From Arthrobacter sp. PAMC25284 (GTDB lineage Bacteria > Actinomycetota > Actinomycetes > Actinomycetales > Micrococcaceae), in assembly GCF_019443425.1 (NCBI RefSeq), contig NZ_CP080382.1, positions 2,418,001 to 2,482,000 of the forward strand: DNA of 64,000 nt. Reading direction: 5' to 3'. The notes below the pieces were generated by a model. The model worked only from the letters and a program-made list of their open reading frames with translations, made no database searches and had not been told where the DNA came from. Shown here in pieces: positions 45,076-56,108 of this stretch (positions within the stretch are counted from its first letter, which is position 1; each line of letters opens with the position of its first letter). The position numbers and the translations under genes were made by a program.

Positions 45076-46417
45076 TTAGACAGGCAGGCGCTTGTTGTAG
45101 TTCAGCGTCAGCACCGAGGCGCCCATGATGATCGCGGATCCCACGAAGTACAGGAGTGCCCAGGTGTAGGAACCGGTGGCGCCCACGATCAGGCCCACTG
45201 CTATCGGGGTGACGAAGCCGGCAATGTTGCCGCTGAAATTCATGGCGCCACCCAGGACGCCGGCGTTCGTCCGGCCGCCGAGGATGGAGGGGATACTCCA
45301 GAACAGGCCTACCCAGCGGAGGAAGAACATCACGACGGACAGCAGGATCACGGCGGTCGTCGAGTCGGCAACAACGGTAACTCCGATGAGGCCACCGATC
45401 ACCACGACGCTGGAGATGCCAAGGAGTGTCCGCATCACGAGGTTGGCCGAGGCTCCGGAGTTGCGCCACTTATCCGCGATGGTGCCGCCGAGGATCTCTC
45501 CGACGAAGCCGGCCCCGAAGATGAGGAAGGTGGACCAGCCGATGGTCTTGAGGTCAAACCCCTTGGCCTGGGCCAGGTACAGCGGCCCCCAGGTCAGCAA
45601 GCCGTAAAAAACGCCGTTGAAGCCCAGCCAGCCGAAGCACATGGCCCAGAAAGACCGGAACCGCAGGTAAGGCAGAAGCGCGCGCTTGCCCTTGCTGCCG
45701 CCCAGTTCGGCCTCAGCATCCTCCGCGGCGTGGGAAGCCTCGAGATATTCAGCTTCGGCGTCGTTGACCCCGGGGTGCTGACGGGGGTTGTCGCGGACGT
45801 ACCACCAGACGGCGATGCCCATCAGCACGGTGGCTGCGCCGGCGATGATGAACGCGCTCCGCCAGCTGCCCGTGGCGGCGATCAGTCCGGCGATGAGGAT
45901 GCCGCCCAGGGCCGGCACCCAGGGGCGCGCCGGCGTCGAGGATGGTGGCACCGCGGCCACGCTCGGATTTGTGCATCCAGATGGCGTTGAGCTTGCCACC
46001 GGCGGGCATAACGCCAGCTTCCGTGACGCCGATACCCATCCGGGCAATGAACATGCTCAGGAATCCCCCGGCGAAACCGGAGGCGGCCGTGGCGGCGCCC
46101 CAGCCGACGCACGATGCCGTCATGACCTTGCGCGGACCAAATTTGTCGATCAGGAGCCCTACCGGGACCTGCATCAGTGCGTAGGTCCAGAAGAAGGCCG
46201 AGAGCAGGAGCCCGACCAGTTCGGGGGCGAGGTTGAATTCCTTCTGGATGATCGGGAGGGCCACCGAGATGGAGCCCCTGTCGATGTAGTTGACGGCGAC
46301 TAGGACCAGCAGGAGCAGGAACATTTTCCAGCGGACGTTGGTGCGTCGCTGCACCCCATCCTTGCCGGTCTTGTCGTCGGGAAGCGGAACTGCTGTTTCA
46401 GTATTTTGAAGAGACAC
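45076..46417 (-). CDS. MFS transporter, anion:cation symporter (ACS) family (frameshifted)
   Basis: About 446 residues and 12 helices after repair. NYIDRGSISVALP near residue 35 is the ACS-family hallmark (sugar acids, phthalate, pantothenate). The frame breaks at 45909-45915 in CCGGCCC (minus strand): APLGAG must continue as LGGILIAGLIAATGSW. One base too many. GTG start with AAGGAG upstream. Likely importer for the hydantoinase module. Confidence 0.82.
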
Positions 46418-46745
46418 AACTTCTCCTTTACAGAGAGAAAAATTGCCAACGGGTGGGTAGTTCTGTTTGTTTGAAGGACACGGGGCGGGCTTGAAAGCGG
46501 CCCAAGTTCTTGGATGAAGCTGCCCGGCAGAAGTCTGGAAGAGAGGGCCGGAATCATCTTTGGGATCCCATTTCGGGATCCCAAAGTTCACAGTAGGAGT
46601 GATCCCTGCCACTGTCAAGGATTTTTCGCAGATTCTTTCACCGTGGCCGGGCGGTCCATTTGTGACCGCCCTGCGCGGGGTCCCGGCATCCCGCCGGACC
46701 GAGCGACCATTGCGTGACATCCGAAATCGACATACGTTGTATACC
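46418..46745. promoter_or_regulatory. divergent promoter region with operators
   Basis: 328 bases between the MFS gene and the decayed AstE-like gene. Contains the double GGGATCCC dyad and tandem TTGTATA sites listed separately. No supported gene; frames through it lack starts. Confidence 0.5.
46558..46586. promoter_or_regulatory. double GGGATCCC dyad, perfect 12-bp inverted repeat
   Basis: CTTTGGGATCCC and GGGATCCCAAAG separated by ATTTC. Each half is itself a GGGATCCC palindrome, with centres 13 bases apart. About 140 bases upstream of the MFS start. A likely operator, possibly for the FCD regulator; a hairpin in the leader is the alternative. Confidence 0.6.
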
Positions 46746-46752
46746 TTGTATA
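46737..46752. promoter_or_regulatory. tandem TTGTATA motifs, GntR-type operator
   Basis: TTGTATAC followed nine bases on by TTGTATAG, just before the AstE-like remnant. Core matches the site at 29235. Confidence 0.4.
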
Positions 46753-47681
46753 GGAACACGGTTGGGACAGTGGGTGTCGCGGTGATCTGCTCTGGCGCCG
46801 GCCCGACGGCTTTGCTCGTCGCAGGAACGCACGGGGATGAATATGAGGGGCAGCTCATTCTCCGGTAATTGATCCGGTCCACTTCCCCGGACCAGCTCAC
46901 GGGAACCCTAATCGTCATTCCGTCTGCCAACTACCCCGCCGTCGCGGCGGGGACCCGCGTCTCCCCCATCGATAATGGCAACCTGAACAGGAGCTATCCG
47001 GGAGAAGCCGACGCCGAACCCACGCGTCAAGCGGCCCATTTCATTTCCCGCAGCCTTCTGCCGAGAGCCGACCTCGTCCTTGACCTGCATTCCGGCGGGA
47101 GTAATTCCACCTATGTTCCCAGCATGTTTCTCTACCGCGGACCCAGCCAGGCGCTTTGGCGGCGGAAGGTGGCGGCAGCCCGCGCGATGGCCCTGCCCTA
47201 TGCGGTCGTGGTTCCGCCCCGGCTCGAACCGGGATCGCTCAGCAGCGCCGGTGACGACGCCGGAATCCTGACGTTGTCCACCGAGCCGGGCGGCGGCGGG
47301 ACCGTGGACCGGGCGGTGTTGACCCAGGCACAGAACGGTCTCACCGCACTGCTCGTCAGTGAGGGCGTCCTGCGCCCGGGGCACTCCCCTGCCGATCCCG
47401 GCCCGGAAAGACCCGGGACGATCTGGATCGAGCTGGTGGCCGACTCAGCCGTCACGACAACCGTGGGTGGCTTGTTCGAGCCGCTGGTTGATCCGGGCGA
47501 GTTCGTGCGGGCGGGGACTCCCGTGGGCCGGGTCCACTTCCTCGATGAGCTGGAGCGTCCCGCGGCAGTGTTCCAGGCAGCCGTCGACGGTATCGTCGCG
47601 ATCATCCGCCACCCCACCTTCGTGCGGCCAGGCTGCCATCTGGTGCACGTGGCTCCCCTGCTGGGGGAACCGCAGGACTAA
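46746..47681 (+). pseudogene. AstE/AspA-like zinc deacylase, truncated and with an in-frame stop
   Basis: Succinylglutamate-desuccinylase/aspartoacylase-like fold: AGTHGDEYEG (zinc His and Glu), NGNLNRSYPGEADAEPT, VLDLHSGG and a C-terminal barrel. A TAA at 46866-46868 interrupts the same frame between LILR and LIRSTSP. The ~40 residues that usually precede the GPT motif are short or missing. The 270 codons after the stop could start at a TTG but would lack the HGDE zinc motif, so the product would be inactive. Decay is likelier than a base-calling error, though not proven. Confidence 0.68.
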
Positions 47682-47730
47682 ACATGCCAATGGACCCGGG
47701 GTATCCGTGGATTCGCAGGGGCGGCGCTGG

Positions 47731-48225
47731 CTAGAGGCCCAGGGCCGCCTTCAGCTCTGCCACGTGTCCCTTGGCGATGACCTGGTACTGAGCGAGGGCG
47801 ACGTTGCCCTGGGGATCCACGACGACTGTGGACCGGACAAGGCCTTCAGTAACCTCGCCGTTAAGCAGTTTCTCGCCCCACGCGCCGTAGGCAAGGGCCA
47901 CGGCGTAATCCTCGTCGGCCAGAAGCGGGAAAGTGAGCCCTTGGTCACCGGTGAAGTCGGCGAGGTCCGCCGGGGAATCCGGGGAGATGCCCAGGACTTC
48001 ATAACCGGAACTTTTCAGCGAGGCGAGGCTATCGCGGAAATCGCACGCCTCGGTCGTGCAGCCCGGGCTCGCGGCCTTCGGGTAGAAGTACACGATGACG
48101 TTCCGGCCCCGAAAGTCCGCCAGCGAAACCGGCTGGCCGAGGGAGTTGATCAGGGTGAAGTCCGGCGCAGGCGTGCCCGGCATGAGCTTCACGGAGGTGT
48201 TCTGGGGGGTGGGATTGGGGTTCAT
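47731..48225 (-). CDS. bcp: thiol peroxidase, Bcp/PrxQ peroxiredoxin
   Basis: 164 residues. Reduces peroxides using Cys56 (peroxidatic, in ASPGCTTEAC) and resolving Cys61 within the same helix, the PrxQ alpha-type arrangement. YFYPKAASPGCT is the active-site loop (YPKDDTPGCT in most homologues). AAGGA precedes the ATG. Single gene. Confidence 0.93.
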   Translation of the reverse strand: MNPNPTPQNTSVKLMPGTPAPDFTLINSLGQPVSLADFRGRNVIVYFYPKAASPGCTTEACDFRDSLASLKSSGYEVLGISPDSPADLADFTGDQGLTFPLLADEDYAVALAYGAWGEKLLNGEVTEGLVRSTVVVDPQGNVALAQYQVIAKGHVAELKAALGL

Positions 48226-48273
48226 GATCTTCCTTAGCAGGTCGCGGGAATCGGATCTCCCGGGATGGACGAC

Positions 48274-48927
48274 TTAGATGGAGTATTCGGCGGGTCCGCG
48301 CACTTTGGCGTAGGGGCCCGGGATGAACTGGTAGCCGCCGCCGCGAATCGTGGCGATCGTGTACCTGGCCCCGCCCAGCTTCCGGCGCACTCGGGCCACA
48401 TACACGTCAATGGACCGCGGGGCGCACCCCGGGAAATCCAGCGACTCCAGGAACTCCTGGAGTTCGCTGCGGGCTATCGGCCGTGAGCAGTTTTCCACCA
48501 GGTAGCGCAGGAGCCTGAATTCGACGCCGGTCAGCGTCACAGGCCACTCATCAACGTGGACTGTTCCGGTGGCGAGGTCGACGGACACCGTGCGGGGGCC
48601 GGAGCCGGACCGGGGCGGCAGGTCGGTGTCCTCGGCCCCCGTGCTCTCGTCATCGATCCCGGCCCCGGCTCCGGCTCCGGGCGAGGAATCGGGTTGGGCT
48701 GTTCCGGAGGCAGGCCAATGATGGACTTCCGCCTCCGGAACAAATCTCAGTACGCGCGCCAGCAGAACCTCGGCCGCGTGAACCATGGCTGCTTCATCTG
48801 CGCAGGACGATTCAACCCAGATCGCCAGACCCCTGGGCGAGTGTTTCCTGCCCGGCCGGTGCAGCAATGCGCCGGGGCGCCGGTCCGAGGCTGCCGCCGG
48901 ACTGGGGGCATGGGCTTGGACAGCCAT
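48274..48927 (-). CDS. OmpR/PhoB-type winged-helix protein without receiver domain
   Basis: 217 residues. The C-terminal ~95 are a Trans_reg_C DNA-binding domain (VTLTGVEFRLLRYLVENCSRPIARSELQEF, then RSIDVYVARVRRKLG and IRGGGYQF). The first ~120 have no receiver domain or phospho-acceptor pattern, only a degenerate alpha/beta segment and a Pro/Gly-rich linker. The upstream open frame is long but is merely antisense to allB-linked sequence. It begins 11 bases after the allB stop, so it is probably co-transcribed with the allantoin genes. Confidence 0.75.
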   Translation of the reverse strand: MAVQAHAPSPAAASDRRPGALLHRPGRKHSPRGLAIWVESSCADEAAMVHAAEVLLARVLRFVPEAEVHHWPASGTAQPDSSPGAGAGAGIDDESTGAEDTDLPPRSGSGPRTVSVDLATGTVHVDEWPVTLTGVEFRLLRYLVENCSRPIARSELQEFLESLDFPGCAPRSIDVYVARVRRKLGGARYTIATIRGGGYQFIPGPYAKVRGPAEYSI

Positions 48928-48938
48928 GGCGGTGCGGG

Positions 48939-50282
48939 TTAGATGCCGCCGCGGCGCAGGAGGGTGCCGTGGGGGGTCTGGTTGTTGATTTGCTGGCCGC
49001 GGAGGTAGGTTTTGCGTACGACGCCGGAGAGTGCTTTGCCGTCGTAGGGGGTGATGGGGTTTTTGTGCTGGAGTTTGGTCACGTCCACGACGTAGGCGTC
49101 GTCGGGGGCGAAGATGGAGAAGTCCGCGTCGTAGCCGAGGGCGAGCTGGCCTTTGGTGGCGAGGCGGGCGAGTGCGGCGGGTTTGGCGGCCATCCAGGAG
49201 ATCACTTGTTCCAGGGGGATCCCGCGGTGCCGGGCTTCGGTCCAGATCAGGGACAGGCCGAGCTGGAGGGAGGACACCCCGCCCCAGGCGACGGCGAAGT
49301 CGCCGTTTTCGAGGTCTTTCAGGTCCAGGGTCGAGGGTGAGTGGTCCGAGACGATGCAGTCGATGGTCCCGTCCTGCAGGCCTTTCCAGAGCAGTTCCCG
49401 GTTCGAGGCCTCCCGGATCGGCGGGCAGCATTTGTACGCGGTCGCACCGTCCGGGATTTCCTCGGCCATCAGGGTCAAATAGTGCGGGCAGGTCTCCACG
49501 GTCAGGTGCACGCCGTCGCGTTTGGCCGAAGCGATCATCGGCAGCGCGTCCGAGGAGGACAGGTGCAGGATGTGCGCCCTGGCCCCGGTCCAGCGGGCGC
49601 GTTCGATGACTTCGGCGATGGCCTTGTTCTCGGCCCCGCGCGGGCGGGAGGAGAGGAAGGTCGCGTAGTGGTCCCCGCCCGGGTGCGGGGCCCGGTCGAT
49701 CGCGTGGGAATCCTCGGCGTGGACGATCATGAGCGAGTCGAAGGACTTCAACTCGGCCATGTCCGTTTCCATTTCATCGGCCTCCAGGTGCGGGAACTCA
49801 TCGACCCCGGAGTGGAGCAGGAAGCACTTGAACCCGAACACCCCCTCGTCATGGAGGGGCCGGAGATCCGCCAGGTTCCCCGGGATCGCCCCGCCCCAGA
49901 ACCCGACGTCCACGAACGCCTGATCCGCGGCGACCTCGCGTTTGAGTTTGAGGTTCTCGACCGTGGTGGTCGGCGGGACCGAGTTCAACGGCATATCGAT
50001 GATCGTCGTCACGCCACCGGCCGCGGCGGCCCGGGTCGCGGACGCGAACCCTTCCCACTCCGTCCGGCCCGGTTCGTTGACATGGACATGGGTATCCACC
50101 AGACCCGGGATCATCGTCTCGTCATCGGCCAAATCAATGACCTCCGCCCCGGCCAGGGCATTACCCAACGGCTCAATCGCAACAATCCGCCCACCCCGGA
50201 TCCCTACCTCACGCGCCGCGATCCCCGCCGTCGTCAACACACGCCGACCACGAACAACCAAGTCATAGCGTTCTTCAGGCAC
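48939..50282 (-). CDS. allB: allantoinase
   Basis: 447 residues. Hydrolyses allantoin to allantoate. Zinc ligands His65/His67 in [10 protein letters not shown], carboxylated Lys152 in FGFKCFL, HAEDSH near 195, [10 protein letters not shown] and [22 protein letters not shown] is a hallmark of the AllB group within cyclic amidohydrolases. GTG start overlaps the glycerate kinase stop by eight bases. Confidence 0.93.
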   Translation of the reverse strand: MPEERYDLVVRGRRVLTTAGIAAREVGIRGGRIVAIEPLGNALAGAEVIDLADDETMIPGLVDTHVHVNEPGRTEWEGFASATRAAAAGGVTTIIDMPLNSVPPTTTVENLKLKREVAADQAFVDVGFWGGAIPGNLADLRPLHDEGVFGFKCFLLHSGVDEFPHLEADEMETDMAELKSFDSLMIVHAEDSHAIDRAPHPGGDHYATFLSSRPRGAENKAIAEVIERARWTGARAHILHLSSSDALPMIASAKRDGVHLTVETCPHYLTLMAEEIPDGATAYKCCPPIREASNRELLWKGLQDGTIDCIVSDHSPSTLDLKDLENGDFAVAWGGVSSLQLGLSLIWTEARHRGIPLEQVISWMAAKPAALARLATKGQLALGYDADFSIFAPDDAYVVDVTKLQHKNPITPYDGKALSGVVRKTYLRGQQINNQTPHGTLLRRGGI

Positions 50283-51471
50283 TGAGGGTCTCCTTCGAGG
50301 ATGTGGTGTTCATGGGCTGGAACCAGGGGGAATCAGGACCGAGCTGGCCGCCGATGGCGGTTCCAAGTTGTTCGAGAAGACGGCCGGCTTCGTTGATGCA
50401 CGTTTCCACGTCGTCTTCAATTGAGGTCAAGGCAAACGTCGCCTGGAATCCTGCGGCGCTCAACTGCTCCGCCGTCAGCGTGGTGCGGCCGCAGACGGCG
50501 ATGATCGGGACGCCGGCCAGCGCCGCCGCGCGCGCTACTCCCATAGGGGTTTTGCCGAGCAGGCTTTGTTCGTCCAGGCTGCCTTCGCCGGTGATCACGA
50601 GGTCCGCCCCGACCAGCCGGTGTGCGAGGTCGGTAAATTCCAGGACAACGTCGATTCCCGGCCGGCGGGAAGCGGCGAGGACCGCAATCGCGGCATAGCC
50701 GACGCCGCCTGCGGCCCCGGCGCCCGGGGCTTCCGCAGCCTTCAGCGCCCGGGAGCCCAGCTCCTCGCCGAGCACCTCCACGTAGCGTGCCAGTGCGGCG
50801 TCGAGCGTGCGGACGTCCTCACTGGAGGCCCCCTTTTGCGGGCCAAACACTGCCGCCGCGCCGTCCGGGCCAAGCAGCGGATTGTCGACGTCGCTGGCCA
50901 GCACGAACCTGGTGTCCTCCAGCCGTGGATCGAAATCGGAGAAATCAATCCACTTCAGCCCGGCCAGGGCAGCCCCGCCGGCCCGAAGCTGGTTTCCGTC
51001 CGTATCCATGAAGCGCGCACCCAGACCTTGCAGCACCCCGGCTCCGCCGTCGGTGTTGGCGCTTCCGCCGACACCAAGGATGATCTTGCGACAACCGGCG
51101 TCCAGGGCCGCCCGGATCAGCTGCCCGGTGCCCAGGGACGTTGCCCCCAGGGCATCCTTCGTGCCGCCGGGCAACACGGCGAGTCCTGACGCCGTCGCCA
51201 TTTCAATGACCGCTTCGCGGCCCCGCACGGCGAATTCGGCCTCAAGCGGCTCGCCCGTCGGGCCGCTGACGACGGCGCTGCGGCGGGTGAAGCCGGAGCC
51301 GACGGCGGCGTCGAGGGTGCCCTCGCCGCCGTCGGCCACGGGGATGCCGTCCACGTCCAGGACCTGCCCGGCAGTCTGTTTCACGGATTGAAGACCCGTT
51401 GTGAGGTGGGTGACGATGTCCGGGGCCGATAGTGAGCCCTTGAACTTGTCCGGTGCTATGACCACTCGCAT
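50275..51471 (-). CDS. glxK: glycerate kinase, type 1 (second copy)
   Basis: 398 residues with [55 protein letters not shown] and [10 protein letters not shown]. Converts the glycerate made by tartronate semialdehyde reductase into phosphoglycerate. Position directly downstream of gcl identifies this copy as the pathway-specific one. AAAGGAAA precedes the ATG; the longer upstream frame lacks a start signal. Confidence 0.93.
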   Translation of the reverse strand: MRVVIAPDKFKGSLSAPDIVTHLTTGLQSVKQTAGQVLDVDGIPVADGGEGTLDAAVGSGFTRRSAVVSGPTGEPLEAEFAVRGREAVIEMATASGLAVLPGGTKDALGATSLGTGQLIRAALDAGCRKIILGVGGSANTDGGAGVLQGLGARFMDTDGNQLRAGGAALAGLKWIDFSDFDPRLEDTRFVLASDVDNPLLGPDGAAAVFGPQKGASSEDVRTLDAALARYVEVLGEELGSRALKAAEAPGAGAAGGVGYAAIAVLAASRRPGIDVVLEFTDLAHRLVGADLVITGEGSLDEQSLLGKTPMGVARAAALAGVPIIAVCGRTTLTAEQLSAAGFQATFALTSIEDDVETCINEAGRLLEQLGTAIGGQLGPDSPWFQPMNTTSSKETLSA

Positions 51472-51532
51472 GCCGGGGTTTCCTTTCGATGAATCAGACG
51501 TGCCGGGGTTGGCGCGCGGTAGGTGGCTGGTA

Positions 51533-53311
<1,779 letters not shown>

Positions 53312-53366
53312 GGTGTTCTCCTTGAAAGTCTGTTGGGTGTGGTGGTGCGGCTGATGTGCGGCAGAG

Positions 53367-54245
53367 CTACTTGCGGCCGCTGAGCTGGAGGGTCTGCTTG
53401 AACAGTCCGGAGTGGTCGAGGCCGCCGTCGCCCTGGTTGACGGTGGCGGCGACGAGCTGCGCGGCGAGGGCGCCGAGCGGAAGCGAGACGTTGGCTTCGC
53501 GGGCGGCCGAAGTGACGATACCCATGTCCTTGTGGTGCAGGGCGAGGCGGAAGCCGGGCGTGAAGTCGCGGTCCAGCATCTTCTGGCCCTTCTGGTCCAG
53601 GACCTTGGAACCGGCCAGGCCGCCGCCGAGGACCTTGAGTGCCGCATCGGTGTCGACACCGTAGGCCTCGAGGAAGGCGACGGCTTCACCCAGGACCTGG
53701 ATGTTGACGGCGACGATCAGCTGGTTGGCTGCCTTGACGGTCTGGCCGGAGCCGGCCGGGCCCACGTGGACGATGGTCTTGCCCACAGCATTGAGCACGT
53801 CCTGTGCTGCTTCGAAGTCGGCGGCTTCGCCGCCAACCATGATGGAAAGCGCGGCGGTGATGGCGCCCTGCTCGCCACCGGACACCGGGGCATCCAGGGC
53901 GCGGATGCCGGCTGCCTTGGCATCGTCCGCAAGCCGCTTGGCCACGTCGGGGCGGATGCTGCTCGCGTCAATCCAGAGGGTGCCCTGCTTCGCGTTGGCG
54001 AACAGGCCCTCGGGGCCGGAGACGACGCCTTCGACGTCCGGGGAGTCCGGGACCATCGTGATGACGACGTCAGCTTCCTTGACGGCGTCGGCGATGCTCG
54101 TTGCACCCTGGCCGCCCTCGGCGATCAGCGCGTCGATTTTGTCCTGGCTGCGGTTGAAGCCGGTGACGCTGTGGCCGGCCTTGACGAGGTTGATGGCCAT
54201 GGGGAGGCCCATGATTCCGAGACCGATGACTGTTACGTTGCTCAT
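53367..54245 (-). CDS. glxR: 2-hydroxy-3-oxopropionate (tartronate semialdehyde) reductase
   Basis: 292-residue beta-hydroxyacid dehydrogenase. NAD-binding [13 protein letters not shown] at 8-20, substrate motif [11 protein letters not shown] near 120, catalytic Lys in [11 protein letters not shown] near 170 and [12 protein letters not shown] near 240. Reduces tartronate semialdehyde to glycerate. AAAGGAAAA precedes the ATG. Confidence 0.94.
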   Translation of the reverse strand: MSNVTVIGLGIMGLPMAINLVKAGHSVTGFNRSQDKIDALIAEGGQGATSIADAVKEADVVITMVPDSPDVEGVVSGPEGLFANAKQGTLWIDASSIRPDVAKRLADDAKAAGIRALDAPVSGGEQGAITAALSIMVGGEAADFEAAQDVLNAVGKTIVHVGPAGSGQTVKAANQLIVAVNIQVLGEAVAFLEAYGVDTDAALKVLGGGLAGSKVLDQKGQKMLDRDFTPGFRLALHHKDMGIVTSAAREANVSLPLGALAAQLVAATVNQGDGGLDHSGLFKQTLQLSGRK

Positions 54246-54286
54246 GACGTTTTCCTTTGCTGAAATGTGTGGGGCCGGGTGCGCGG

Positions 54287-55087
54287 TCAGTTTGCGGCGG
54301 ACTCGCGGATTGCCCAGGTGAACGCGGTTTCGGCCGGTTCTTTGTATTCGAGGCCGATGTAGCCCGAGTAGCCAAGTTCGCGGCTGCGGGAGATCCATTC
54401 GCCGAGCGGAAGGTTGCCGGTTCCGGGGGCTCCGCGGCCGGGGTTGTCGGCGATCTGGATGTGGCCGAAGTCCTTGGCGTGCTGTTCGATCACGGCGGCG
54501 ACGTCGTCACCGTTGACGGCCAGGTGGTAGAAGTCTGCGAGGAGCTTGACGTTGTCCGCGCCGGACTCTTCCTTGACCCTGGCGATAACCTTCAAGGCAT
54601 CGGCCGCGGTGAGCAGCGGGTACCGCGGCGCTCCGCTGACCGGTTCCAGAAGGACGGTTCCGCCGATCCGGGCCACTCCGGCGGCGGCGGTTGCGAGGTT
54701 CTCGGCGCCGACGGCGTCCTGCTTCTCGGCGGACTCTCCATCGACGCGGTTGCCGTAGAGGGCGTTGAAAGCTTTGCAGCCGAGGCGCTCCCCGATGCCG
54801 GCGACGACGTCGATGTTATCCAGGAACTCGGCCGAGCGGGCCGGCCATGAGACCAGGCCACGGTCCCCTCCGGGCATGTTTCCGGCGTTGAAGTTCAGGC
54901 CGGAAAGCTGGACACCGGCGTCGGTAATGGCCTGCTCGAACTTCGCAACCTCGGTGTCCGAAGGGACTGAGGTGTCAAACGGCCACCAGAATTCGACAGC
55001 GTCAAAGCCGGCTGCCTTGGCGGCCGCGGGCCGCTCGAGGAGCGGCAGTTCCGTCAGCAGGATGGAGCAGTTCACGGTATACGTCAT
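54287..55087 (-). CDS. hyi: hydroxypyruvate isomerase
   Basis: 266-residue TIM barrel. Interconverts hydroxypyruvate and tartronate semialdehyde. VEFWWPF near 31, LNFNAGNMPGGDRGL near 65, LLEPVSG near 145, DFYHLAVNGDD, and GYIGLEYKEP at the end carry the metal ligands Glu, Asp, His and Glu. First gene of its operon. A perfect dyad lies 55-77 bases upstream. Confidence 0.93.
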   Translation of the reverse strand: MTYTVNCSILLTELPLLERPAAAKAAGFDAVEFWWPFDTSVPSDTEVAKFEQAITDAGVQLSGLNFNAGNMPGGDRGLVSWPARSAEFLDNIDVVAGIGERLGCKAFNALYGNRVDGESAEKQDAVGAENLATAAAGVARIGGTVLLEPVSGAPRYPLLTAADALKVIARVKEESGADNVKLLADFYHLAVNGDDVAAVIEQHAKDFGHIQIADNPGRGAPGTGNLPLGEWISRSRELGYSGYIGLEYKEPAETAFTWAIRESAAN

Positions 55088-55141
55088 TGGATTCGTCCTT
55101 AGCCCTCTGAACCGGCAACAACCGGTAGCTTGCACATTTCT

Positions 55142-55164
55142 AAGATTCCACTTTGTGGAATCTT
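55142..55164. promoter_or_regulatory. IclR-type operator, 10-bp perfect dyad
   Basis: AAGATTCCAC-TTT-GTGGAATCTT upstream of hyi. The right half, ACTTTGTGGAA, recurs exactly upstream of malic enzyme and the IclR gene, linking both operons to that regulator. Confidence 0.7.
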
Positions 55165-55284
55165 TATTCTGCTTTATGAAAAGTTTAGGCTTCGCGGCGC
55201 ACGCCGTCAACCCTGAAACCACCGGAGCGGTAGTTAAACGACGGCGCCCCGGTCAGATTGAGCCGGGGCGCCGTTCGCGGATGG

Positions 55285-56097
55285 TTAGGTCAGGCGGATC
55301 TGACGGTTGACATCCTTGTAGAGCAGGTAGCGGAAGTTGCCGGGCCCGCCGGCGTAGCAGGCCTGCGGGCAGAAGGCGCGCAGCCACATGAAGTCCCCTG
55401 CCTCCACCTCCACCCAGTCATTGTTGAGCAGGTACATCGCCTTGCCCTCAAGGACATACAGGCCGTGCTCCATCACGTGGGTTTCGGGGAACGGGATCAC
55501 ACCGCCCGGCTTGAACGTCACAATGTTCACGTGCATATCGTGTGCCAGGTCGTTGGGGTCCGCGAACCGCGTGGTCTTCCAGACGCCGTCGACATCCGGC
55601 ATTTCGCCCGGCTCGACTTCCTGGTCACTCGTGACGAAGGATTTCGCCTCGTAGCCTTCGAGCCGCTCGTAGGCTTTGCGGATCCAGTGGAAGGACACGA
55701 CGTCGTCCGAGACGTTTTCCAGGCCCCACTGTGCGCCGGCAGCAATGTAGGCGTAGCCGCCTTCCTCGAGCTGGTGCAGTTCACCGTCAAGGGTCAGGTT
55801 GACCTTGCCCTTGGTGACGAAGATGACGCCTTCGACGCCTGCTTCAAATTCCGCCTTGGGCGCGCCGCCGCCCGGGCCGATTTCCACGATCAGCTGGGAG
55901 AAGGTGGTGGCGAACCCGGAGATGGGGCGGGCGATGATCCAGGAGCGGGTGTTGGAGAAGCCCGGCAGGTTGCTGGTCACGATGTCGGTCATAACACCCT
56001 TGGGGATGACCGTATAGGCTTCCGTGACGATGGCACGCTCAGTAGTGAGGTGGGTCTGCGGCGGCAGGCCGCCTTTGGGAGTGTAGTACTTGCCCAT
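55285..56097 (-). CDS. allE: (S)-ureidoglycine aminohydrolase, bicupin
   Basis: 270 residues, two cupin barrels. Releases ammonia from ureidoglycine to give ureidoglycolate. GVEGVIFVTKGKVNLTL in the first barrel; ETHVMEHGLYVLEGKAMYLLNNDW in the second, where the Mn ligands Glu, His and His sit, and FCPQACYAGGPG. AAGGATC precedes the ATG. Allantoate amidohydrolase and ureidoglycolate lyase are not in the window. Confidence 0.92.
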   Translation of the reverse strand: MGKYYTPKGGLPPQTHLTTERAIVTEAYTVIPKGVMTDIVTSNLPGFSNTRSWIIARPISGFATTFSQLIVEIGPGGGAPKAEFEAGVEGVIFVTKGKVNLTLDGELHQLEEGGYAYIAAGAQWGLENVSDDVVSFHWIRKAYERLEGYEAKSFVTSDQEVEPGEMPDVDGVWKTTRFADPNDLAHDMHVNIVTFKPGGVIPFPETHVMEHGLYVLEGKAMYLLNNDWVEVEAGDFMWLRAFCPQACYAGGPGNFRYLLYKDVNRQIRLT

Positions 56098-56108
56098 CGG
56101 GTAGATCC

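Noticed and set aside
48928..49431. Upstream extension of the winged-helix gene as a 385-residue protein
   Set aside because: The extra frame is antisense to and overlapping allB on the same strand in another phase, is Arg/Pro low-complexity, and has no start signal.
53312..53689. N-terminal extension of glyoxylate carboligase to 718 residues
   Set aside because: The extension is a Ser/Pro/Arg-rich out-of-phase reading of glxR; AAGGAGA before the ATG at 53311 fixes the start.
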